Shown: positions 1 to 7,557 of the stretch, piece after piece
Layout: each line of letters opens with the position of its first letter
Numbering within the stretch: the first letter of the stretch is position 1
Source: an uncultured Cytophagaceae bacterium
GTDB taxonomy: Bacteria > Bacteroidota > Bacteroidia > Cytophagales > Spirosomataceae
NCBI GenBank assembly: GCA_938008575.1
Contig: CALLKB010000248.1
Location: 1-20,465, forward strand
Direction: 5' to 3'
Length of the DNA: 20,465 bases
Made by a program: the position numbers and the translations under genes
The notes under the pieces: generated by a model
What the model was told of the DNA's origin: nothing
Databases searched by the model: none
What the model saw: the letters and a program-made list of their open reading frames with translations, nothing else

Positions 1-365
<365 letters not shown>

Positions 366-432
366 TTATTAATTTACACACTGCTGTTTATTTTATCTCA
401 CAATATGGCTAAAGGCTAAAACCTTGCAAAAA

Positions 433-545
433 GTATGGAGCCGATAGGACGGGTGTTCACCTCTTCCCATCTCGAACAGAGAAGTTAAGCCCCGCACCGC
501 TGATGATACTGGGATCAAACCCGGGAAAGTAAGTAAGCTCCAAGT
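433..545 (+). rRNA. 5S ribosomal RNA
   Basis: The conserved loop B-C segment (CACCTCTTCCCAT, then CGAACAGAGAAGTTAAGCCCC) is present at about 459-493. The closing helix I can be drawn between TGGAGC (436-441) and GCTCCA (537-542), giving a molecule of about 110 nt as expected. The exact ends are uncertain by a few bases. It lies about 70 nt after the 23S gene and is followed at once by a terminator, so it is the last gene of the ribosomal operon. Confidence 0.93.
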
Positions 546-557
546 TATTATCAAAAG

Positions 558-586
558 ACCGCCTCGTAAGAGAGCGGTTTTTTTTT
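558..586 (+). terminator. Rho-independent terminator of the rRNA operon
   Basis: The stem is ACCGC-CTC (558-565), the loop GTAA, then GAG-A-GCGGT with one bulged A, followed by nine T residues (578-586). It stands 13 nt after the 5S gene and is the cleanest intrinsic terminator in the window. Confidence 0.9.
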
Positions 587-593
587 GACCTAT

Positions 594-729
594 AGTCATC
601 AGTCACTAGTCATCAGTCACTAGTCGCTAGTCGGCAGTCGGCAGTCCGGAGGGAAATAGTCCGGAGTCCGAAGGGAAAACTGTCACTAGTCGTCAGTGGT
701 CAGTGATTAGTCGCTAGTCACTAGTCGCA
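594..729. repeat. Heptamer array, class A (AGTCNNN)
   Basis: Eight exactly abutting 7-mers run from 594 to 649: agtcatc, agtcact, agtcatc, agtcact, agtcgct, agtcggc, agtcggc, agtccgg. After a short AGGGAAAT break the period resumes at 658-671 (agtccgg, agtccga), and after a second similar break (AGGGAAAAC) at 681-729 (tgtcact, agtcgtc, agtggtc, agtgatt, agtcgct, agtcact, agtcgca). The first four bases are nearly fixed and the last three vary. Confidence 0.9.
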
Positions 730-750
730 GAAGATAATCTAGAGGATAAA

Positions 751-792
751 CTCTTACCTCTTACCTCTTAATTCTTTACTCTTAGTTCTAAA
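751..792. repeat. Heptamer array, class B (CTCTTAN / TTCTTNN)
   Basis: Six abutting 7-mers: ctcttac, ctcttac, ctcttaa, ttcttta, ctcttag, ttctaaa. This is pyrimidine-rich on the + strand and follows class A after a 21-nt link. Confidence 0.85.
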
Positions 793-794
793 CC

Positions 795-815
795 AGTCAC
801 TAGTCGTCAGTCGCT
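795..815. repeat. Heptamer array, class A, short block
   Basis: Three abutting 7-mers of the AGTCNNN type: agtcact, agtcgtc, agtcgct. They stand two bases after a class B block and use unit variants also seen in 594-729. Confidence 0.8.
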
Positions 816-838
816 AGCAATTTGTCTAGATAGTTTAC

Positions 839-887
839 CTCTTAGTTCTTCACTCTTAATTCTTCACTCTTAGTTCTTATCTTTCTA
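839..887. repeat. Heptamer array, class B, second block
   Basis: Seven abutting units: ctcttag, ttcttca, ctcttaa, ttcttca, ctcttag, ttcttat, ctttcta. CTCTTAN and TTCTTNN units alternate regularly, so the higher-order period is about 14 bp. Confidence 0.85.
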
Positions 888-943
888 TCTATCGTTCTAA
901 GTAATTCAACTTCCTTTAACTACTTTTTAGTAGTAATGAAAAA

Positions 944-967
944 AGACGCGAAGTATCGCGTCTCTAC
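944..967. repeat. Palindromic (REP-like) repeat, full copy
   Basis: A perfect 7-bp inverted repeat, AGACGCG (944-950) and CGCGTCT (957-963), is separated by AAGTAT and followed by CTAC. It can fold as a short hairpin. A second, one-armed copy lies at 1012-1029, so this is a dispersed element and not a lone terminator; no T-run follows on either strand. Confidence 0.7.
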
Positions 968-989
968 ATTTAAATATCCAACAACTTAA

Positions 990-1010
990 CTCTTAGTTCT
1001 TACCTCATAT
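990..1010. repeat. Heptamer array, class B, third block
   Basis: Three units: ctcttag, ttcttac, ctcatat. They lie between the two copies of the palindromic repeat. Confidence 0.65.
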
Positions 1011-1011
1011 T

Positions 1012-1029
1012 CGAAGTATCGTGTCTCTA
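1012..1029. repeat. Palindromic repeat, partial copy
   Basis: CGAAGTATCGTGTCTCTA matches the right part of the full copy at 949-966 with one change (C to T). The left arm is missing, so the inverted repeat is broken here. Confidence 0.65.
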
Positions 1030-1037
1030 TAGTCAAG

Positions 1038-1121
1038 GTCCAATGTCTAACGTCTAATGTCCAACGTCTAACGTCTAATGTCTAATGTCCAATGTCTAAT
1101 TTCTTCACTCTTAATTCTTAC
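1038..1121. repeat. Heptamer array, class C (GTCTAAN) passing in phase into class B
   Basis: Nine abutting class C units lie at 1038-1100: gtccaat, gtctaac, gtctaat, gtccaac, gtctaac, gtctaat, gtctaat, gtccaat, gtctaat. The period continues without a break into class B units ttcttca, ctcttaa, ttcttac at 1101-1121. The array ends about 11 nt before the stop codon of the Fur-family gene, so it forms that gene's immediate 3' flank. Confidence 0.9.
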
Positions 1122-1132
1122 CTCTAAACTTC

Positions 1133-1561
1133 CTACCTATTACACCCCCTACAAACCCCTTGAATCAATAAATTACTCTCCTGCTTAATGAAATGTTCCG
1201 GTAAAATAATCTGAGGAATATGAACAGTTTCTAAACATGTCGTCTGCCCACATTGGGTACACTTGAAGTGTACATGATCATGTTGATGATGATGATTGGA
1301 ATCATGATGACAAGTTTCCTGGCACAATGCATATTTTATGCCGCCTTGGTCATCTAATACTTTATGCAATAATCCACTTGCTAAAAATGATTTGAGCGTT
1401 CTATAGATAGTAACTCGATCAAATTGACTCGATAAGGCCTGCTCAATATCTCCTTGACTCAAGGCATAACCTGCTTGTTGGAATGCAGCGAGTACGGCTT
1501 GCCGACTGCCCGTCGACCGCAAGCCAAATTGATCCAATTTTATTTCTGGTTTTGCTGCCAT
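1133..1561 (-). CDS. Fur-family metal-responsive transcriptional regulator
   Basis: A 142-residue protein of the Fur/Zur/PerR family, which bind DNA as metal-loaded dimers and control metal or peroxide genes. The N-terminal winged helix is at about 10-75, with the recognition-helix signature RVTIYRTLKSF at 49-59. The dimerisation part holds two structural zinc pairs, C101-x2-C104 and C137-x2-C140, the second almost at the C-terminus. Between the domains is a histidine-rich run (HHDSNHHHQHDHVH, 85-98), denser than in typical Fur proteins. The ATG lies 2 nt after the ABC transporter stop, so it is the last gene of the valS operon. The subtype (Fe, Zn or peroxide) cannot be fixed; the Cys pairs and His content make zinc the best guess. 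Confidence 0.88.
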   Translation of the reverse strand: MAAKPEIKLDQFGLRSTGSRQAVLAAFQQAGYALSQGDIEQALSSQFDRVTIYRTLKSFLASGLLHKVLDDQGGIKYALCQETCHHDSNHHHQHDHVHFKCTQCGQTTCLETVHIPQIILPEHFIKQESNLLIQGVCRGCNR

Positions 1562-1563
1562 AG

Positions 1564-3372
1564 CTATGCCTGCAAATGTTCTGTTTGTAATGTTACCATA
1601 TTCCGGTAAACACCATTTTTGATCTTCATCAAAGTTTCATGATTCCCCTGCTCTAATATCTTTCCTTCTTCCATCACAATGATTTGATCTGCCGAACGAA
1701 TCGTCGATAATCGGTGCGCAATAATCAAACTCGTCCGATTCTTCATCAATTCCTCCAAGGCCGATTGCACCCATTTTTCTGATTCCGAATCCAACGCACT
1801 TGTCGCCTCATCTAATATTAAAAACTTCGGATCACGTAATATCGCTCTTGCAATTGCTATTCGTTGGCGCTGGCCTCCCGATAATTTTACTCCGCGTTCT
1901 CCGACCATCGTATCCCACTTCTCCGGGAATGACTCAATAAATTCTTTGGCAAATGCCTGCTCTGCTGCAAATTCAATTTCTTCTTGACTTGCTCCCGGCT
2001 TGCCATATGTTATGTTCTCACGAATAGTTCCTCCAAACAACAAGACTTCTTGGGGTACTAAGGCCAACATGTCCCTCCAGTCGCTTACGGAATATTCCTG
2101 AATGTTCCGACCGTTTAATTTGATCTGTCCTGCATTGGGTTCATAAAAACGCATCATCAATTGGGCCAAGGTGGATTTACCCGTACCTGATGTACCTACA
2201 ATCGCAATCTTTTGGCCAGGCTCAATATCAATTGAAATGCCTTTCAAGATTTCCACGGTTGGCCTGCTAGGATATGAAAAGTGCAGATCTTCGATGCTAA
2301 TCTTACCAAATTCAATCGCCTTAGAAGACGTTTGGCTAACTAAATCAATCTCAGACGGATCTTGCAAAATCTCCAAAATTCGATCCGACGATCCAATCGT
2401 CTTCTGTAATTGTGCATAGATATCACCCAAACCTCCAACTGACCCACCTATGAAAGCCGTGTAAAAGATAAAGGTCAATAAATCTGCCAATATCATATCG
2501 CCCTGCGCCACCAATGCCGCACCATACCATACAACTCCCACAATCCCTCCAAACAAGGCAAAAATGACAAAGCTCACAAAGGCTCCTCGCATCGTTGCGG
2601 CCTTTAATGCGGCCTCAATCACGCGATTTAACGAGCTCGTATAGCGATTGACTTCATAGGATTCATTTGTGAATGATTTAACCGCCTGAATCGATTGAAA
2701 CGTTTCCTCTACAATGATATTCGTCGCCGCCAATTCATCTTGCGATTTCTTTGATATTTTCCGGATGAACTTCCCAAATACAATCGCCGCCACTACGAGT
2801 AACGGGAAAGTGGCCAACATAAATAACGTCAACTTCCAAGATAAATATGTGATCAACGCAATTCCTCCTACGAGTGTAAATACTTGTCGGAAGAACTCTG
2901 CCAATGTAATCGATAAGACATCCTGTAGTTGCGTAATGTCAGACGTGATCCGACTCATCAATTCCCCCACGCGCCGTTTTTCAAAATGAAAAATAGGCAT
3001 CGTGATAATTTTGGCATATAATGTTTTGCGCACATCCCGCATGGCTTTTTCAGATACCTGCGCAAAAGTGTAAATACGTAAAAAGGATAAAATCGCTTGA
3101 ATGATTAATACCGCGAAAAAGAATAGCGTGACTTCATTGATGTGGTAATTCGATTTGCCCTCGATGACCTTCGTCATTTGGCCAATTAATAAAGGGAAAC
3201 TCATCGTCGTCAAGTTTGACAACAATAAAAACACCATCCCCGTAATGAAGGTCCACTTGTATGGAATGACAAATTGGAAAATTTTCAAAGCTTTTTTCAA
3301 ACCTTGCTTGTCCACTTTTACCTTATCCTTTGGTTCAGGCCCTGAACCAAAACTCTCATGTCTTTTTGCCAT
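1564..3372 (-). CDS. ABC exporter, fused permease and ATPase
   Basis: A 602-residue half-transporter of the ABCB/MsbA type that would work as a dimer in the inner membrane, exporting lipids, peptides or drugs; the substrate is not visible from the sequence. The six-helix membrane domain spans about 35-325. The ATPase domain spans about 355-600, with Walker A GTSGTGKST (393-401), Q-loop near Q441, signature LSGGQ (497-501), Walker B FLILDE (517-522), D-loop SALD and switch His553. All key residues are intact. The start is 5 nt after the gldB stop. Length is normal for the family. The first 30 residues are charged and cytoplasmic. Confidence 0.93.
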   Translation of the reverse strand: MAKRHESFGSGPEPKDKVKVDKQGLKKALKIFQFVIPYKWTFITGMVFLLLSNLTTMSFPLLIGQMTKVIEGKSNYHINEVTLFFFAVLIIQAILSFLRIYTFAQVSEKAMRDVRKTLYAKIITMPIFHFEKRRVGELMSRITSDITQLQDVLSITLAEFFRQVFTLVGGIALITYLSWKLTLFMLATFPLLVVAAIVFGKFIRKISKKSQDELAATNIIVEETFQSIQAVKSFTNESYEVNRYTSSLNRVIEAALKAATMRGAFVSFVIFALFGGIVGVVWYGAALVAQGDMILADLLTFIFYTAFIGGSVGGLGDIYAQLQKTIGSSDRILEILQDPSEIDLVSQTSSKAIEFGKISIEDLHFSYPSRPTVEILKGISIDIEPGQKIAIVGTSGTGKSTLAQLMMRFYEPNAGQIKLNGRNIQEYSVSDWRDMLALVPQEVLLFGGTIRENITYGKPGASQEEIEFAAEQAFAKEFIESFPEKWDTMVGERGVKLSGGQRQRIAIARAILRDPKFLILDEATSALDSESEKWVQSALEELMKNRTSLIIAHRLSTIRSADQIIVMEEGKILEQGNHETLMKIKNGVYRNMVTLQTEHLQA

Positions 3373-3377
3373 TGGTT

Positions 3378-4388
3378 TTATTCTTTGTCCGGCTCACCTC
3401 GATAGCCCGACTTTAGAAATAAAGAGTTATAGTCGGGGTCTGTCATTAACTTAGTAAGCGTTACTTTAGGATTTTGTTTCCAATATTGGTCTACAATGCG
3501 CCATCCTAACCATCTGCCAATGGATCCTGGACAAGCCGGACCTATTTCAGGGGTTTTGGGACGCTCTCCCAAGTATTTATTTTTTGTTAATTCTTCTTGA
3601 TTGAACAACAGTTTTTTGTCGATGAAATGTTCCCAAACTTCCTTTTGGAATGCATTTGTCTCAGCTAATTCTTGTGTCGTATAGCCAAATAATAACGAAT
3701 CAGCTAATTCAGGCAATATCTTCTTCGTAAACACGAAACCCTTTCCATACCAAATCATATCACTTAACAAGGTATGGTCTTCCTCGTTTTGACGATTGAC
3801 AAAGGCCGAATATTGTAAGATTACTTGGCCAACGAGTGCCTGAGGCTCCAATCGGCGTAATTGATAATCATATACGCCTGGAGGAAGGTATAAACCTTTT
3901 TTGCCCATGAAAAAATCAAGGCCGATGACGATTAAGCTGTCGGAAACTTGTAAATGTTGGGCCGTGAATTCACCCCCAACGCCTCCAAAACCCGAGAATA
4001 CCGTACGAATTTTAGGGGTTTTTAATCCTGGGAATTCCTGCTGAATGCGCTCAAATGCCAAACGTAATTCTTTCTCTAAACGATCTCCCCCGAAAAATGC
4101 CGAATCTTGGCTCTGCTTGTAAAAAGCCTTTAAGGAGGGGTTTTGATACAATTGGTATAAGTCGCGCGCTAAAAATGGAGTCTTTTCGGGCGGACAACTG
4201 AAGTAGCCTATCCCAATTTCCGGATGCTTCTTCAGGATGGAATCAATTGCCTCAGCGGAGTTGGCCTCCGCTAATGTCCGGTCCAATCGTTGCATGTCCC
4301 ATTTGATTTTGGGTGCGCTTTTTTCTTTGTCAGATTTACTACACTGCCAAAAAAACAAAGCCAAGAAGACGATTAGTATCCTTTTCAT
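3378..4388 (-). CDS. gldB: GldB-like gliding motility lipoprotein
   Basis: A 336-residue protein resembling GldB, a lipoprotein required for gliding in Flavobacterium and found widely in Bacteroidota. Family-like features are GLDFFMG (156-162) in an IVIGLD context, MIWYGKGFVF (211-220), and the C-terminal PGSIGRWLGWRIV (287-299) ending in an LKSGYRG tail. The N-terminus is a lipoprotein signal, with a hydrophobic stretch at 4-14 and Cys16; the residue before the Cys is Gln (FWQC), an atypical lipobox. The start codon overlaps the valS stop by one base (TAATG), so translation is probably coupled. The molecular role of GldB is not well defined. Presence suggests gliding ability but does not prove it. 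Confidence 0.85.
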   Translation of the reverse strand: MKRILIVFLALFFWQCSKSDKEKSAPKIKWDMQRLDRTLAEANSAEAIDSILKKHPEIGIGYFSCPPEKTPFLARDLYQLYQNPSLKAFYKQSQDSAFFGGDRLEKELRLAFERIQQEFPGLKTPKIRTVFSGFGGVGGEFTAQHLQVSDSLIVIGLDFFMGKKGLYLPPGVYDYQLRRLEPQALVGQVILQYSAFVNRQNEEDHTLLSDMIWYGKGFVFTKKILPELADSLLFGYTTQELAETNAFQKEVWEHFIDKKLLFNQEELTKNKYLGERPKTPEIGPACPGSIGRWLGWRIVDQYWKQNPKVTLTKLMTDPDYNSLFLKSGYRGEPDKE

Positions 4389-7012
4389 TATCCCAATCGA
4401 GCTAATAATTCCTGCAAGGATTTGATTTTATTTTCCGCATCTGAAAGCTTTTGGCGCTCTCGCTCCACTAAATCCGCCTTCGCATTTTGGACGAATTTTT
4501 CATTTGCTAATTTGGCCTCTACCGACTTTTTGAAACCTAATAGATATTCCAATTCCTTCGCTGATTCCGCTTTAAGGACCTCTGGATCTTCATCGTTTGC
4601 CATTGGAACAAAGAATTGGTCCGACTTCACCACAAAGGTTTGAGCGTCTACGATCGGTTCGTTTATAAACGTGATTGATTCTAAATTCGCTAATTTCTGC
4701 ATGATCGCCTCCACTGCTGTATAGGCTGTTGGTTGATCCGACTTAATGCAAAGTGGCAAAGCTAACTTTGGGGACAATTGTTTCGAGTTACGAATCTCAC
4801 GTACCTTTGTCACTACCTCGAACATCGCATCAAATTGCGCAATTAATGCGTCATTGACAGCGCCAGCTTTTGGAAATTCAGCCGTACAAATTGTAGCTTT
4901 TTCAGCACGCGTATCAATTGCCTGCCAAATTTCTTCTGTGATAAATGGCATATATGGATGCATCAAGCGCATCAAGGAATCGAACAATCCCAAGGCCGCA
5001 TCTAAGGTATCCGCATGAATCGGACTTTGATAAGCCGGCTTAATAATTTCCAAGTATTTGCCACAGAAATCATCCCAAACCAAATTATAAATGCTCAACA
5101 AGGCATCTGAAATTCGGAACTTGCTAAAGTGATCTTGAACTTCTGTGATGGTCTGGTTTAATTTAGATTCAAACCAAACTGTTGCTAACACATGTTCTGG
5201 TAATGATGTTCCAGGAACTACTTCTAAACCTTTTAACAAGCGGAACGCATTCCAAATTTTGTTTGAGAAATTACGTCCTTGTTCACATAACTTATCATCA
5301 AATAATAAGTCATTGCCAGCTGGTGCTGAAAATAATAATCCCGAACGTACACCATCTGCGCCAAATCGCTCAATTAATTCCAATGGATCAGGAGAGTTCC
5401 CCAATGATTTGGACATCTTACGACCTTGCTTATCACGTACAATTCCGGTCAAATACACATTCTTAAATGGCAATTCATCACGCCACTCATAACCTGCCAT
5501 GATCATACGAGCTACCCAGAAGAATAAAATATCGGGTCCCGTAACTAAATCATTGGTTGGGTAGTAATAATTAATTTCCTCATTATCCGGATTTTCAATG
5601 CCATCAAATACCGAAATAGGCCATAACCAAGACGAGAACCACGTATCCAATACATCCGGATCTTGTGTTAAATCATCTTCCACCAAGGCAAATAACTGAT
5701 ACTTATCGCGTGCAATTCGCAAGGCTTCTTGCTTATCTCTCGCCACAATTACCGTGCCATCTTCCATGTAGAACGCTGGGATTTGTTGGCCCCACCACAA
5801 CTGACGCGAAATACACCAGTCGCGAACATTTTCCATCCAAGAACGATAGGTATTCTTAAACTTAGCCGGGTGCAATTGAATAGTATCATTCATGACATTG
5901 TCTAAAGCAGGCTTGGCCAACTCTTCCATTTTCATGAACCATTGCAATGACAATTTCGGTTCGATCACCGCACCTGTTCGCTCAGAAGTACCAACGGTCG
6001 ATTTGTATTCATCTGTTTTGACTAAATAACCTTCCTCGGTTAATTGCTTCACAATGCGTTTACGCGCTTCAAAACGATCAACGCCTACAAATAAAATGGC
6101 TTTTTCATTCAAGGTGCCATCGTCATTTAAAATGTCGATCACCGGCAATTTGTGTTTTAAGCCTAATTCGTAGTCATTTAAATCGTGAGCAGGTGTTACT
6201 TTTAAACAACCTGTTCCAAAATCCAAGGTCACATATTCATCAGGGATGATGCTGATTTCACGGTCAATCAAAGGTATACGAACCTTTTTTCCATGTAAAT
6301 GTAGATAGCGCTCATCCGCAGGATTCACACAAATCGCTGCATCAGCCATGATCGTTTCCGGTCGGGTCGTGGCGATAGTCACAAATCCAGAACCATCTAC
6401 GAGTGGATATTGGATGTGGAATAATTTGGCCTGAACATCTTTGTAGATTACTTCTTCGTCCGACAAAGCTGTTTTTCCTTGCGGATCCCAGTTCACCATG
6501 CGCACGCCTCGGTAGATCAAACCCTTGTTGTATAAACGAACAAAGGTGTCAATCACCGCTTGATATAAGGAAGGTTCCATCGTGAAACGGGTACGATCCC
6601 AATCACATGAAGCACCTAATTTTTTTAATTGATCGAGAATAATTCCGCCGTATTTGTCCTTCCATTCGAAGGCATGTTTCAGGAATTCCTCGCGTGTAAT
6701 GTCTTTTTTCTCAATGCCTTTTTCCTTCAACATCGCTACTACTTTCGCTTCTGTAGCGATTGAAGCGTGGTCAGTACCCGGAACCCAGCACGCCTCTTTC
6801 CCCTCCATGCGAGCTTTACGAATCAGCACGTCTTGGATGGTATTGTTGAGCATGTGGCCCATGTGCAATACGCCCGTCACATTGGGTGGAGGGATGACGA
6901 TGGAATACGCTTCTTTATTTGGGTTAGGCTTCGAAGCAAAGACTTTTTGCTCTAACCAATAGGCGTACCATTTCTGTTCAATTTCCTGCGGGGCGTAATT
7001 CTTATCAATCAT
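4388..7012 (-). CDS. valS: Valine--tRNA ligase
   Basis: This 874-residue class I aminoacyl-tRNA synthetase charges tRNA-Val in the cytoplasm. The HIGH signature appears as HMGH (50-53) in the context PPPNVTGVLHMGH, and the KMSKS loop is exact at 532-536. Between them lies the editing (CP1) domain with the TTRPETIMAD segment. The C-terminal 50 residues are a charged coiled coil of the kind that contacts tRNA. Length fits bacterial ValRS. It is the first gene of a four-gene minus-strand operon and has a promoter-like TATCTTTG 26 nt upstream of the ATG. Confidence 0.98.
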   Translation of the reverse strand: MIDKNYAPQEIEQKWYAYWLEQKVFASKPNPNKEAYSIVIPPPNVTGVLHMGHMLNNTIQDVLIRKARMEGKEACWVPGTDHASIATEAKVVAMLKEKGIEKKDITREEFLKHAFEWKDKYGGIILDQLKKLGASCDWDRTRFTMEPSLYQAVIDTFVRLYNKGLIYRGVRMVNWDPQGKTALSDEEVIYKDVQAKLFHIQYPLVDGSGFVTIATTRPETIMADAAICVNPADERYLHLHGKKVRIPLIDREISIIPDEYVTLDFGTGCLKVTPAHDLNDYELGLKHKLPVIDILNDDGTLNEKAILFVGVDRFEARKRIVKQLTEEGYLVKTDEYKSTVGTSERTGAVIEPKLSLQWFMKMEELAKPALDNVMNDTIQLHPAKFKNTYRSWMENVRDWCISRQLWWGQQIPAFYMEDGTVIVARDKQEALRIARDKYQLFALVEDDLTQDPDVLDTWFSSWLWPISVFDGIENPDNEEINYYYPTNDLVTGPDILFFWVARMIMAGYEWRDELPFKNVYLTGIVRDKQGRKMSKSLGNSPDPLELIERFGADGVRSGLLFSAPAGNDLLFDDKLCEQGRNFSNKIWNAFRLLKGLEVVPGTSLPEHVLATVWFESKLNQTITEVQDHFSKFRISDALLSIYNLVWDDFCGKYLEIIKPAYQSPIHADTLDAALGLFDSLMRLMHPYMPFITEEIWQAIDTRAEKATICTAEFPKAGAVNDALIAQFDAMFEVVTKVREIRNSKQLSPKLALPLCIKSDQPTAYTAVEAIMQKLANLESITFINEPIVDAQTFVVKSDQFFVPMANDEDPEVLKAESAKELEYLLGFKKSVEAKLANEKFVQNAKADLVERERQKLSDAENKIKSLQELLARLG

Positions 7013-7038
7013 AAAAGCGTATGAGTATTTATAGCCTA

Positions 7039-7046
7039 CAAAGATA
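7039..7046 (-). promoter_or_regulatory. Candidate -7 element for the valS operon
   Basis: Read on the minus strand this is TATCTTTG, a full match to the Bacteroidota -7 consensus TAnnTTTG, placed 26 nt before the valS ATG. A TTTG lies only 12 nt further upstream, shorter than the usual spacing for the -33 element, so the upstream half is weak. Confidence 0.5.
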
Positions 7047-7093
7047 ATTGATTTCAGTCAAAGGAGCGGGTGGATTATTAAAACAATTCGCTG

Positions 7094-7101
7094 TAATTTT
7101 G
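7094..7101 (+). promoter_or_regulatory. Possible -7 element for crtZ
   Basis: TAATTTTG matches TAnnTTTG, 13 nt before the first ATG of the hydroxylase gene. No TTG is seen at the proper distance upstream. If real, the transcript would have a very short leader, which would favour the downstream ATG at 7124. Confidence 0.3.
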
Positions 7102-7114
7102 GTTAAAATCCAAA

Positions 7115-7555
7115 ATGCAAATAATGGGAATTCTACTTTGGTTGGGGACATTTTTAGGAATGGAAGGCGTCGCTTGGTTTACGCACAAATACATCATGCA
7201 TGGAATTATGTGGAACTGGCACGAATCCCATCATGTGCATCACAAAAATGCCTTGGAAAAAAATGATTTGTTCTCCGTGGTTTTTGGGATTTCCTCCACG
7301 CTCACGATCATTGTGGGCGCAGAAATCCCGGAATACTGGCCCTTGTTTTACATCGGCCTGGGTATTGCGACGTATGGGATATTTTATTTCATCTTCCATG
7401 ACATCATCGTGCACCGACGAATTAAAATCAAATACAAAGCGGGATCAGCCTATATGAAACGCATCATGAAGGCACATTATGTGCATCATGAGGTACATAC
7501 AAAAAAAGGCGCAGAGGCTTTTGGTTTCCTCTACGCCCCTAAAAAATATCAATAG
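7115..7555 (+). CDS. crtZ: Beta-carotene hydroxylase, CrtZ type
   Basis: A 146-residue membrane protein of the fatty acid hydroxylase superfamily, matching CrtZ, which adds 3-hydroxyl groups to beta-ionone rings (beta-carotene to zeaxanthin). The di-iron histidine clusters are all visible: H24-x4-H29, H36-x2-H39-H40 (with H42 and H43), H95-x4-H100, and H121-x2-H124-H125-x2-H128. Hydrophobic helices are at about 4-20, 52-70 and 76-97. No other carotenoid gene is in the window. It stands alone between two minus-strand operons, and its stop is 2 nt from the cysN stop. An ATG at 7124 is an alternative start. Another related lipid hydroxylase is possible but less likely. Confidence 0.87.
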   Translation: MQIMGILLWLGTFLGMEGVAWFTHKYIMHGIMWNWHESHHVHHKNALEKNDLFSVVFGISSTLTIIVGAEIPEYWPLFYIGLGIATYGIFYFIFHDIIVHRRIKIKYKAGSAYMKRIMKAHYVHHEVHTKKGAEAFGFLYAPKKYQ

Positions 7556-7557
7556 TT

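Larger units (their letters stand above)
587..1132. other. Repeat-filled convergent intergenic region
   Basis: This 546-nt stretch between the rRNA operon and the end of the Fur-family gene has no credible coding sequence or RNA gene. It is filled with degenerate heptamers (listed separately) plus one palindromic repeat and a partial second copy. Parts not explained by the repeats are short A/T-rich links (730-750, 816-838, 888-943). I see no convincing terminator for the leftward valS-fur operon here. Confidence 0.85.

Noticed and set aside
594..1121. The repeat field as a CRISPR array
   Set aside because: Units are 7 bp, abut each other and are degenerate. There are no long identical repeats, no unique spacers of about 30 bp, and no cas genes.
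5182..5466. Open frames on the + strand inside valS and other long genes
   Set aside because: They are shadows of well-identified genes on the other strand and show no domain or composition of their own.
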